From Euryarchaeota archaeon UBA557 (GTDB taxonomy: Archaea > Thermoplasmatota > Poseidoniia > Poseidoniales > Thalassarchaeaceae), in the NCBI GenBank assembly GCA_002503285.1, contig DARI01000007.1:1-40137 (forward strand): 40,137 bases of DNA, read 5' to 3'. Positions 32,171 through 40,137 of this stretch are shown here, in pieces; position 1 is the stretch's first letter, and each line of letters opens with the position of its first letter. The notes under the pieces were generated by a model that did no database searches, had not been told where the DNA came from, and saw nothing but the letters and a program-made list of their open reading frames with translations. Both the position numbers and the translations under genes were made by a program.

Positions 32171-34864
32171 ATGGATGAAGGGGATGAAAATTTTTTAATC
32201 CTTGAGGATGATGATTTTTTGATTCCACAAAAAGAAAATATTACGGAATCACCATTTAAAAATATTAAAAGTATTTTCTCTAAAGGTAGAAATGAAAGCA
32301 ATCTTGAAAATAATAATATTTCAACAAATATAAACAAAAATGAAGATAATATTATTTTAGCAATAGATGGAAATTATGAATTTGATTGGAATATCAAAGG
32401 CATGGACTGCCCTGATTGTGCAATGAAAGCATCCAAAGCGGTAAAGAGATTGCCAGGAATTCAGGAATGCTCAGTATCAGCCACAGAAGGTAGAATAAGT
32501 ATTACTTTGGATACTTCTAGAGGTAATGTTTCACGAACTTCTTCCGTTTTAGAAAAACTAGGCCATCCTGCCGACATAGGCTGGGTTACAATTAGTAACT
32601 TATCAGCTTTACAAATTGAAAATAAAGTCGGCATAAAAGGCTCAAAATTAACCGATTCAATTTCTAACGTAATAGGGGTGCTATCGTCTAGGATTAAAAA
32701 AGGAAGGATTGAACTTCAATTGTTGGATATTTCTGATCCAAATATTAAATTAGCACAAAAAAAAGGCTTGGAGTATTTTTTTGATGAAAATTACTCTATT
32801 TCAGCTATTTCATACTCAGATATTACCAAAGATCATTTGCAATTGATTGGGGCAATCTTGACAATTCCAATTATTATACTCGTAATACTAATGAATTCAA
32901 ATAGTAATATACCTAATTGGTCCATATTATTAGTTTCATTAGTTGGATTATCATTTTCATCATATTATATGTTTAAAGAAGCAATTGCTAGTCTCCAACA
33001 CAGAGTTTTAGGATTTCAAATACTGACTTCATTGGCTGTCATAGGGGCAATGTTACTTGGAGAATACCCTGAAGCATTAATGGTTTCAGGGTTAGTTGCC
33101 CTAGCTGCACATTTAGAAAATAGTGCATTAATAAGGGCTAGAAATGCAATGCAAGGAGGTTTTGATAGAATCCCAAGATATGCAAGAATTCATGCTTCAA
33201 GTAATATTAATCAATCATTGTACATAGATAGCATAATTCCCTCAGAAGGAATTTCACTTGGTGTCAATGCCCCAGTCTGTAACGATATGGATTTATTGCC
33301 AATTGAGGCGGTAAACATTGGCGATCATATAGAAATTAGGTCGGGAGAAATAATATCGATTGATGGAATAGTTATCGAAGGAAATGGTGCAGTAGATAAA
33401 GCACCACTTACAGGTGAACCAATACCAGTAATCGTCAAAGTTGGAGATTTTGTTGAGGCAGGATTAGTCTTAACTCGTGGTCCTATTTTAGTAAAATGTG
33501 AAGCAAGGGGTGACGAAACACGCCTATCAAGTCTTATCGAGCTCGTAAGAAAATATAGAGATAAACCAACTAAAACACATACACTGATTGAAAATTTTAC
33601 ATCTTTATGGGTACCTTTTGTTTTAGTAATGGCTCCAATTATTGGGATATTGACTGGAAATATATTTAATACATTGATTCTTTGGGTTGTTTCCTGTCCT
33701 TGTTCATTATTATTGGCTTCTCCAGTTCCGCATGCGACTGCCCTTTCTGTTGCTTCATCAACAGGCTTAGTTGCTAGGGGGGGAGACGTTTTAGAAGTCG
33801 CTGCAGGCATAGAAATCGCATTATTTGATAAAACTGGTACTTTAACTAGTGGTAAATCTAACTTGGAAGAAATATTTACAATACCCAGTTTTAAATTAGA
33901 AAAGGCGCTTAGTTTAGCCTCAGGAATTGAGCAAAGATCCAACCACCCATACGCAAAAAGTATAATCCAAGAATCTGATAATCGTTCGATCTTGCCCGAT
34001 AAAATAACTTATATTAAAGATGGTGAAGCAGGAATATTTGGTAAAAATGAAAATAAAAAAATAATGATAGGGAGACTTGATTGGTTAAAAAAATCTAATA
34101 TTAAAATTCCTAAATCAATTGATGACTCGGTTAAAAAGATGCGAGATAAAGGACTTGGAATTAGTATTCTTGCAGTCGAAAATAAAGCTGTTGCAGCATT
34201 TTCATTTTCTCACGACGATGCTAGAGATGGAGTAACGGAATTAATCCATGATCTCCAAGAAAGAAATATAGAAATTGAAATCCTAAGTGGAGATGAACAA
34301 AAAAGTGTAGAGTTATTTGCAAAAAATATTGGTCTAGATTCAATTGTATGTAGGGGAGGCGTAGATCCTGAAGGAAAAGCGAATATAGTTTCTGAAAAAG
34401 TAAAAAGGCAAAGAACTTTAATGGCAGGAGATGGTTTTAACGATGCTGGAGCATTAGCAGCGGCAACTGTAGGTATCGCCGTAGGCTCAGGGGAACAGGT
34501 AAATTTAGATGCTGCAGACGTCCTTATACCTGGAAGTAATCCTCATGCCATCATCAAATTGATAGATTTAGCCAAAAAGACGAGAAATATAGTATTCTTA
34601 AATATAGCTATTTCTTTAGTTATTACTACTTTCCTAGTTGCAACTGTGATTTTAGGATTCCAGATAAACTTAGCACTAGGAATAGCTCTTCATGAATTTA
34701 GTGTTTTCTTAATAATACTTAATGGAATGTGGATATCTGACTCTGGAGTTTCAAGATTTTCAATATTACTGAGCTTATTCAATGATTTGAAAGATGATAT
34801 AATTGAATCATTCAAAATTTTCTTTCAAAGTTTTTTTAGGAAACCCCCTGTCAGCACTGAATGA
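32171..34864 (+). CDS. P1B-type heavy-metal-translocating ATPase
   Basis: The 897-residue ion pump starts with an acidic head and an HMA domain (about 70-140) with GMDCPDC (C80, C83). A second HMA-like stretch (about 150-215) lacks cysteines. The pump core follows: helices, an A-domain with LTGEP (413-417), the CPC metal site (C509-P-C511), DKTGT (phosphorylated D553), the NHPYAKSI nucleotide site and MAGDGFNDAGAL. The last helix pair has LGIALHEFSVFLIILNGMW, with His-Glu where Zn/Cd pumps have a DxG motif. CPC plus HE leaves the metal (Zn, Co, Fe or Cu) open. ATG at 32171 is the only good start, though GGAGG lies 19 bases upstream. ATGA overlap with a zinc-ribbon gene shows coupling. Confidence 0.93.
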   Translation: MDEGDENFLILEDDDFLIPQKENITESPFKNIKSIFSKGRNESNLENNNISTNINKNEDNIILAIDGNYEFDWNIKGMDCPDCAMKASKAVKRLPGIQECSVSATEGRISITLDTSRGNVSRTSSVLEKLGHPADIGWVTISNLSALQIENKVGIKGSKLTDSISNVIGVLSSRIKKGRIELQLLDISDPNIKLAQKKGLEYFFDENYSISAISYSDITKDHLQLIGAILTIPIIILVILMNSNSNIPNWSILLVSLVGLSFSSYYMFKEAIASLQHRVLGFQILTSLAVIGAMLLGEYPEALMVSGLVALAAHLENSALIRARNAMQGGFDRIPRYARIHASSNINQSLYIDSIIPSEGISLGVNAPVCNDMDLLPIEAVNIGDHIEIRSGEIISIDGIVIEGNGAVDKAPLTGEPIPVIVKVGDFVEAGLVLTRGPILVKCEARGDETRLSSLIELVRKYRDKPTKTHTLIENFTSLWVPFVLVMAPIIGILTGNIFNTLILWVVSCPCSLLLASPVPHATALSVASSTGLVARGGDVLEVAAGIEIALFDKTGTLTSGKSNLEEIFTIPSFKLEKALSLASGIEQRSNHPYAKSIIQESDNRSILPDKITYIKDGEAGIFGKNENKKIMIGRLDWLKKSNIKIPKSIDDSVKKMRDKGLGISILAVENKAVAAFSFSHDDARDGVTELIHDLQERNIEIEILSGDEQKSVELFAKNIGLDSIVCRGGVDPEGKANIVSEKVKRQRTLMAGDGFNDAGALAAATVGIAVGSGEQVNLDAADVLIPGSNPHAIIKLIDLAKKTRNIVFLNIAISLVITTFLVATVILGFQINLALGIALHEFSVFLIILNGMWISDSGVSRFSILLSLFNDLKDDIIESFKIFFQSFFRKPPVSTE

Positions 34865-35274
34865 AGAGAGATGGACTAAACATGACTGACGTATCATATG
34901 TTGAATCAAAATATGCTGTTCCTTTGGCCGAATGTCCTAACTGTGATCATATGTTACCACAAGGATTAGGTGAGATAACTTGTGAAATTTGCTCTGCAGT
35001 ATGTAAAATAACTCATGAACCAACTGTTCAATCATTAATTTCAGAATCATTACCGTGTCCAAGTTGTAGCACCGTATTGGTTGCTGGAACTGATGAAAGG
35101 CCAGTCAAGGTTGAATGTAGCGCATGTTCAATTAATTTTGTTTTAACTCAAAAAACAATTAAAGTAGAAATTGATTGTCCAAGCTGTAAAAGACAGCTAA
35201 GAATCAGGCCCCGTCCAGGTACTAGGGAGTTAGATTGTCCCGCATGCCAAACATCATTTAATGTAACTTTTTAA
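34861..35274 (+). CDS. Multi-zinc-ribbon small protein coupled to the metal ATPase
   Basis: The 137-residue protein has six CxxC knuckles arranged as three zinc ribbons: CPNC with CEIC (about 25-43), CPSC with CSAC (about 64-85) and CPSC with CPAC (about 107-130). It has no signal peptide, membrane helix or enzyme motif. Its ATG overlaps the ATPase stop codon (ATGA), so expression is tied to metal transport. It could be a zinc buffer, metal-dependent regulator or an RNA/DNA-binding adaptor. An in-frame ATG at 34882 is a possible later start. I do not recognise a named family. Confidence 0.75.
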   Translation: MKRDGLNMTDVSYVESKYAVPLAECPNCDHMLPQGLGEITCEICSAVCKITHEPTVQSLISESLPCPSCSTVLVAGTDERPVKVECSACSINFVLTQKTIKVEIDCPSCKRQLRIRPRPGTRELDCPACQTSFNVTF

Positions 35275-35378
35275 TTTCTCTACATGTATTTAGGGTACTA
35301 AAAACATCTTTTGAAAGCAATATTTACCCTGCGTAGTCAAATATCAAAAAACTACCGATATGCTGGGGATGAATATCT

Positions 35379-36482
35379 ATGAGTGAAAGCAAGTCACCCA
35401 AAAATGAAGATAATCCGCCATCGGACGAACTAGCAGTACTTAGGGCACAACACTCCTTATCTACGTCTTCTACTATGGAATCATTGGCTAGAACTAGGGA
35501 CAGACTCGATGAAGAATCAAGATTGAGATCCGGAATTAGACGAGAAAGAAGGATGCGTATTTCTGAAATGTCTGAAAGATTATCTGGGATGCACGGAGCA
35601 ATGAGAAAAGCCAACGAAATCTTGTTTGAAGATAAAATTCAACAGATAGAAACAGATCTAAGGGCTGAACTAGAAGATGAATTAGAAAGACTCGAATCAG
35701 AGGCGTTGGAGAGAGAAGAAAGACTCCTTAGGGAAGAAATGTTACATCGTTTAAGGAGAGAAGAAAATAGACTAAGGGAGCAGTTAGATCTTGAAAGAGA
35801 TCGTAGAATAGAAGCCCACTCATCTAAATTGAGAAATAGACTAAAGGATGAAATGGAAATAGAATTCAATAGAAGAAAGGCATTTTTGAGTGAAAGACTT
35901 GAATTAGAAGCTACGCAAAATATTGAGCGTATGGAAAGAAGAGTTAAAATGGATTTACAGGAATCTATGGAATCACAAGTTCATCGTAAAGTTGAGGCAT
36001 ATCGATTAGATCAAGAAATACAAATGAGAGAAAGACTTTCAGTAACTCGTAGAGAAAGAGAATCCGAATTAGAAAAATTAATTGTAAATGAGCGAAATTC
36101 TCTTGAAAAAGAATTATTATCTGATGTAGATATTAGAATAAAATCACTTGAAGAAGAATCTGAAAGAGGTGCATTAGCAGAACTAGATCGTAGATTTCGT
36201 TCTGAAAGAGAAACAATGGATGTATCCTTAGCATTACGTAAGCAAGAAATGACTTTAGAAAAAGAAGTAGAAATGGAACAGAGAATTGCATCATTTGTAA
36301 AAGAAAGGGAATTAGAGATGCTAAATATTTTAGAAAATAAATTCTCCAAGAGAAAAGATTTATCAAAAAAGGAAATTAAAGAAATAATTAATTCTTTGGA
36401 ATCCGAAATCAAAGTTAAAATGGAATCAGTATTGTCTGATGCTCGTCAAAGTTTACTGGAAACTTATGTAAATGAGTATTAA
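35379..36482 (+). CDS. Long charged alpha-helical (coiled-coil) protein
   Basis: The 367-residue protein is almost entirely a predicted helix from about 40 to 360, dominated by Glu, Arg, Leu and Lys (RLRREENRLREQLDLERDRR, ELEDELERLESEALEREERL), with no Pro or Gly in long stretches. Some parts show leucine heptads; others alternate Glu and Arg as in stable single alpha-helices. The first 35 residues are disordered, Ser/Pro-rich. It has no signal peptide or membrane segment, so it is cytosolic. GGGGATGA precedes the ATG. A structural, scaffold or SMC-accessory role is possible but unproven. It converges on the second ParA gene, with stop codons overlapping in TTAA. Confidence 0.8.
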   Translation: MSESKSPKNEDNPPSDELAVLRAQHSLSTSSTMESLARTRDRLDEESRLRSGIRRERRMRISEMSERLSGMHGAMRKANEILFEDKIQQIETDLRAELEDELERLESEALEREERLLREEMLHRLRREENRLREQLDLERDRRIEAHSSKLRNRLKDEMEIEFNRRKAFLSERLELEATQNIERMERRVKMDLQESMESQVHRKVEAYRLDQEIQMRERLSVTRRERESELEKLIVNERNSLEKELLSDVDIRIKSLEEESERGALAELDRRFRSERETMDVSLALRKQEMTLEKEVEMEQRIASFVKERELEMLNILENKFSKRKDLSKKEIKEIINSLESEIKVKMESVLSDARQSLLETYVNEY

Positions 36483-37381
36483 ACATTTAATATTCTTTTA
36501 ATTCTATCATCTGCTTCTTTAGCAAAACGCCAATATGCTTCACTTCCTTGATTAGTTTTATTTGGTTTCTGTGCAATTACAATTGGTGCTCCTTCTAATG
36601 GAGATTCAGCAATTGAGATAGAACGTTGTATTTGGGTTTTAAAAACACTTTCTCCAAAATACTTACGTGCTTGCTCTACAACTGTTTCACATAATTTACT
36701 TCTAGTTTGAACCATAGTAAGAAGAATTCCAAATAATTTTAAATTTGGATTAACTGCTTTTTGTACATCTCTAATTGAATTCATAAGCTGACCCATGCCT
36801 TCTAATGCATAAAACTCAGATTGAATTGGAATCAATATCCATTCTGCTGCTGCTAACGCATTAATGGTTAGTAAACCTAAAGATGCTGGAGTATCTATTA
36901 TTATGACATCAAAATCTTTCTTTATTTTTCTAATAGCAATTTCTAATCTATTTTCTCTTCCTAATCTAGTTGCCAAATCAATTTCAATTCCTGCCAAATC
37001 TAAGTCAGCAGGCAATAGCCAAAGATTATTCACAAAAATATTTTTTGGCATACCTCTAGTTTTATTAGGATTATGTTTTTCCCAAGCATCTTTCATAGAT
37101 TTTGAAATTATTTTGGGTCCAATTAAAAACTCATTAATGTTAAGACTATTTCCTTCTATTTCACTCTTAAATAATTCATTCATAGTCAAACCAATCGTCT
37201 TTTTATCTAATCCGAAAGTAGTTGCAACATTGCCCTTAGGATCTAAATCTATCAATAAAACCCTTCTTGATAAAATATCCATTTTTTTATTTCCTGTGGA
37301 AAGAGAAACTGCTAGATTAACCGCAGTTGTAGTTTTAGCACAACCTCCTTTATGATTAACACAAGCTATGACGACCGTCAT
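36479..37381 (-). CDS. ParA-family ATPase (second copy)
   Basis: The 300-residue ATPase has the deviant Walker A NHKGGCAKTTT (signature Lys K11, P-loop K16), switch I IDLDPKGNVATTFG, Walker B VIIIDTPASLGLL and the late segment KTQIQRSISIAESPLEGAP. It lacks the long acidic N-terminus of the first ParA and has an insert (about 85-115; IGPKIISKSMKDAWEKHNPN). No ParB gene adjoins; upstream on the same strand is a MoxR ATPase (41-base gap), and the convergent neighbour encodes a long charged helix. It may position DNA or a protein cargo; the partner is unknown. Confidence 0.92.
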   Translation of the reverse strand: MTVVIACVNHKGGCAKTTTAVNLAVSLSTGNKKMDILSRRVLLIDLDPKGNVATTFGLDKKTIGLTMNELFKSEIEGNSLNINEFLIGPKIISKSMKDAWEKHNPNKTRGMPKNIFVNNLWLLPADLDLAGIEIDLATRLGRENRLEIAIRKIKKDFDVIIIDTPASLGLLTINALAAAEWILIPIQSEFYALEGMGQLMNSIRDVQKAVNPNLKLFGILLTMVQTRSKLCETVVEQARKYFGESVFKTQIQRSISIAESPLEGAPIVIAQKPNKTNQGSEAYWRFAKEADDRIKRILNV

Positions 37382-37422
37382 ATTTGCTAAGCCGCAGATA
37401 ATGGTTAATTGGTATTATCTGA

Positions 37423-38409
37423 TTATTGTATTACTGGAACGTGTACTTCATCCAGAATTTTCCTCATTATATGTTGACCAGTCACACCTCTAATTTTAGA
37501 TTCTGGTTTTAGAACAATTCTATGACTTACGATTTGCAATGCTATATTCTTAATATCATCTGGAATAACATAATCTCTTCCATCAATCGCAGCAGAGGCT
37601 CTACAGGATTTGAACAAAGATTGACTGGCCCTTGGAGATGCACCAGTAATTATTCTATGATCTTCTCTTGTTCTCCAAACTAACTCTACTATGTATGACA
37701 TAATGGCGGGATCAACATGAACTGTTTCAAGTGCTTTTTGCATAGCTACAACCTTATTTGGTGATGTAATTTTTTCAGTTTCATGATCATCTTTACCTCG
37801 TAATTTTCTCCTTTGTAGGATAGCCTTCTCTTCTTGCCTATTGGGGTAACCCATACTCATTTTCATTAAGAAACGATCCATTTGGGCTTCAGGAAGTGGA
37901 TATGTTCCTTCCTGTTCAATGGGGTTCTGTGTCGCCATAGTTACGAATGGCGCAGGCAATTTATGCGTAATTCCTTCAATAGTTACTTGCTTTTCTTCCA
38001 TTGCTTCAAGAAGTGCTGCTTGTGTTTTTGGTGGTGCACGATTTATTTCATCTGCTAGCAAAATATTAGTAAATAGTGGACCAGGTCTTAGTTTGAATTC
38101 ACCAGCTTGTTGATCATACATGTACGTACCCATGATGTCTGCGGGTAGTAAATCTGGAGTGAATTGTACTCTCTTAAATTTACATCCCAAAGCCGATGCA
38201 AATGTATTTGCCATCAAAGTTTTAGCTGTTCCTGGAACGTCCTCAATCAAAATATTTCCATTTGATAATATTCCTACTGTAATCCTGCGCAAATTTTCCT
38301 GTTTACCAATTATGACTTTAGAAACTTCATTCATTAGAGAATTAGAAATTTGAGATACTGTATTTATTAATTCCCTAGATTTAGGATTACTGCCATTTGC
38401 CATAGTCAT
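37423..38409 (-). CDS. MoxR-family AAA+ ATPase
   Basis: The 328-residue AAA+ protein shows Walker A IEDVPGTAKT, the MoxR-type FTPDLLPADIMGTYMYD, Walker B NILLADEINRAPPKTQAALLEAMEE, sensor 1 FVTMATQNPIEQEGTYPLPEAQMDRF and sensor 2 TGASPRASQSL. MoxR proteins act as chaperones inserting cofactors or maturing complexes, usually beside DUF58 and von Willebrand A genes; none is beside this one, where the next gene is a ParA. GAGGT seven bases before the ATG at 38409 supports the start. It is 78 bases after aIF5B and probably in its transcript. Confidence 0.93.
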   Translation of the reverse strand: MTMANGSNPKSRELINTVSQISNSLMNEVSKVIIGKQENLRRITVGILSNGNILIEDVPGTAKTLMANTFASALGCKFKRVQFTPDLLPADIMGTYMYDQQAGEFKLRPGPLFTNILLADEINRAPPKTQAALLEAMEEKQVTIEGITHKLPAPFVTMATQNPIEQEGTYPLPEAQMDRFLMKMSMGYPNRQEEKAILQRRKLRGKDDHETEKITSPNKVVAMQKALETVHVDPAIMSYIVELVWRTREDHRIITGASPRASQSLFKSCRASAAIDGRDYVIPDDIKNIALQIVSHRIVLKPESKIRGVTGQHIMRKILDEVHVPVIQ

Positions 38410-38487
38410 TGCACATACCTCTTTATTCCAACCCCACTTTATTGACTACTTGAGTGTTCGGTGTTTATGAACCTTGAATTCTTCATC

Positions 38488-40137
38488 TCATCTTCCCCAA
38501 AAATGATCTTTTTTCCGATGAATAAATAATAATTCATCTAAAACCTCTCTTTCCGAAGATGTTAAATCCATTTTATGTAATTTTCTAGCATGAAATTCTG
38601 GAATATCTACTAATAATTCATCTCCTTCCTCGATTTGCCTTCCTATTGTAACTCCATCAATCGCTACTGCTACTTCAGTACCTTGAATGGACTCTTTAAT
38701 ACTGTCCTGCCCAGTTCTAATTGATTTTATTCTGCCAATCCTATTTCCATTTTTTAATAGGCGCTGTCCGACCTGAATTCTACCTCCAAGTACTCTAACT
38801 CCTATTACTGCAGGCTTAGATGCCCTAAATGTATGGTCTGGCAACAATCTTATCCTTCCTGGATAGATAACCTCTTCTCTATTTTCTTCTTCAATTTCCT
38901 TTTTCCTTATCTCAATCCACTCTTCATGCTCTTCAAGAATTCTATAAATTATATCTGAACTTATATACTTCACATTATTCTCAGAATTTTCTATTTCATT
39001 TTCAGCATCAGATAATATGTCAGTATTAAATGCCATAATAACTCTATGAAATGGATCTGCAGATGTTTCCACGCTTCTAACATCTCTTCTTCCAACTTTT
39101 CCAATAGTGGCACTACGGATGGGAATCCCTATGCTCCCTAATTCCTTAGATAATGCTTCCAAACCTCCAACAGTATCTGATTTAATACAAACTCCTTCTT
39201 CACTTAACTCGATAGATAATTCTGACTCATTATTGGCCTCTTGCATTGCTTCTTTAATTTCTAATTCATTGTGTACAACCCTCAAGGTTGTGCCTGCCAA
39301 TACGCCATCTAAATCTACTGCGCTTATTTTTAGTCCAGATGCAGCATGGAGTATATCTACATCGTCCCATCTATTTCCAGCATCACGCATTTCACTCATC
39401 CCCCGAGGACTAAACATCCCCTTTACTCGGGTCAGAACTCCTCCCTCATTAGTTACTAAAACTATTTGATCCCCTTTTTTTATTGATCCCCGATGAAGTA
39501 TCACATCCAATGTTTTCCCCAGACCTCTTTCTTCTTTCATTTCAAGAACGGTCCCTTCTCCTGAACCTTCAATATCTGATAGTTTTTCAATCAAATATCT
39601 TTCTGCAAGGCCTATTACTACGGCCAATAGGTCTTGTATCCCTTCTCCTTCTCTAGCTGATATTGGGACAACAGCCACATCTTTAGTAAAATCTTTAACT
39701 TTATCATATCTTTCAATGTTAAATCCATGTTCTGCAAATTGGCCTACTAATTTCCAATATTTTTGTTCAAATAAGTCAAATGCATCTTTAGACTGCTTAC
39801 GAAGTGAATGCGCCATAGACCTTTCTTTTTGACAATTCCAACCATGAACTCTGTCTACCTTATTTGCAGCAATGACAAATGGCGTTTTAGATTCTTTAAG
39901 AATACGCATAGATTCAATTGTTTGTGGTTTACAACCTTCATTTATATCTACTATCAAAATCGCAATATCTGCCAAGGAACCTCCTCTTGAACGTAATGCA
40001 GAGAATGATTGGTGACCTGGTGTATCTATGAACAATAGTCCGGGGGAATCAAATATTTTTCCTCCAAGAAGTTCAGCACACAATTCGTTTAGAATTTTCG
40101 CAGGAACTTCTGTTGCTCCGATGTGTTGAGTAATGCC
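38488..40137 (-). CDS. infB: Translation initiation factor aIF5B, N-terminus off window
   Basis: The frame is open to the right edge, where it reads GITQHIGATEVP, the G2 region of IF5B; the P-loop and first roughly 40 residues are missing. The 549 codons present include G3 DTPGHQSF, G4 ANKVD, G5 SAREGEGI, domain II (GLGKTLDVILHRGSIKKGDQIV), domain III and the C-terminal domain IV (RASKPAVIGVRVLGGRIQVG) that grips the initiator tRNA CCA end. aIF5B joins the ribosomal subunits. Archaeal aIF5B is about 590-600 residues, so little is lost. No intein is present in the visible part. MoxR and ParA follow on the same strand. Confidence 0.96.
   Translation of the reverse strand, partial: GITQHIGATEVPAKILNELCAELLGGKIFDSPGLLFIDTPGHQSFSALRSRGGSLADIAILIVDINEGCKPQTIESMRILKESKTPFVIAANKVDRVHGWNCQKERSMAHSLRKQSKDAFDLFEQKYWKLVGQFAEHGFNIERYDKVKDFTKDVAVVPISAREGEGIQDLLAVVIGLAERYLIEKLSDIEGSGEGTVLEMKEERGLGKTLDVILHRGSIKKGDQIVLVTNEGGVLTRVKGMFSPRGMSEMRDAGNRWDDVDILHAASGLKISAVDLDGVLAGTTLRVVHNELEIKEAMQEANNESELSIELSEEGVCIKSDTVGGLEALSKELGSIGIPIRSATIGKVGRRDVRSVETSADPFHRVIMAFNTDILSDAENEIENSENNVKYISSDIIYRILEEHEEWIEIRKKEIEEENREEVIYPGRIRLLPDHTFRASKPAVIGVRVLGGRIQVGQRLLKNGNRIGRIKSIRTGQDSIKESIQGTEVAVAIDGVTIGRQIEEGDELLVDIPEFHARKLHKMDLTSSEREVLDELLFIHRKKDHFWGR

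Overview
The window is a compact, AT-rich stretch of archaeal chromosome with a gene cut off at each end. Information-processing genes are archaeal/eukaryotic in type: aIF5B, aEF1A, uS10, eS8, SRP19, Sec61-beta, family-B DNA polymerase, a GINS-like protein, an MCTS1/Tma20-like PUA protein and an archaeal Xer recombinase. They sit among bacterial-looking metabolic genes (bifunctional RibD, RimK, bleomycin-hydrolase-type peptidase) and an aa3-type terminal oxidase. With TATA boxes, GTG/TTG starts, a lipoprotein and a PGF-CTERM-like surface protein, this fits an aerobic marine planktonic euryarchaeon, most likely Marine Group II (Poseidoniales) or a close relative. The lineage is an inference from gene content; no rRNA is present.

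Layout. 1-3.6 kb: truncated secreted protein, ribD and a diverging lipid kinase. 3.6-8.4 kb: tRNA-Ser(UGA) and an oxidase operon read leftward in the order II-I-III-IV, with an extracytoplasmic domain fused to subunit I. 8.5-12 kb: Toprim protein, Lrp/AsnC regulator, RNA m5C methyltransferase, an unknown gene and Sec61-beta. 12-15 kb: unknown protein, Xer recombinase, RimK. 15.1-19.3 kb: a SAP-domain membrane protein, a ParA ATPase and a one-base-overlapping EamA transporter whose N-terminus looks like the ParA-binding peptide of ParB. 19.3-22 kb: halotyrosine-dehalogenase-like flavoprotein, PGF-CTERM protein, PUA protein, eS8 and SRP19. 22-31 kb: branched-chain aminotransferase, DNA polymerase B, PKD lipoprotein, aEF1A-uS10, peptidase and GINS-like protein. 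31-35.3 kb: tRNA-Leu(CAA), HAD phosphatase, P1B metal ATPase and a coupled zinc-ribbon protein. 35.3-40.1 kb: long charged-helix protein, second ParA, MoxR AAA+ ATPase and truncated aIF5B.

Genes are tightly packed. Three convergent pairs share 4-bp overlapping stop codons, one CDS ends inside a tRNA gene, and no gap exceeds 300 bases. I saw no CRISPR array, insertion sequence, rRNA or intein.

The best candidate for an undescribed system is the SAP-membrane protein / ParA / ParB-peptide-tagged transporter module at 15.1-19.3 kb. It could form a membrane-linked chromosome-positioning or protein-positioning apparatus with no ParB. The main supporting leads are the Reeler-like/CxCH fusion on oxidase subunit I, the archaeal iodotyrosine-deiodinase-like enzyme with its Glu-Tyr-Lys signature, and the P1B ATPase with an unusual metal-site combination.
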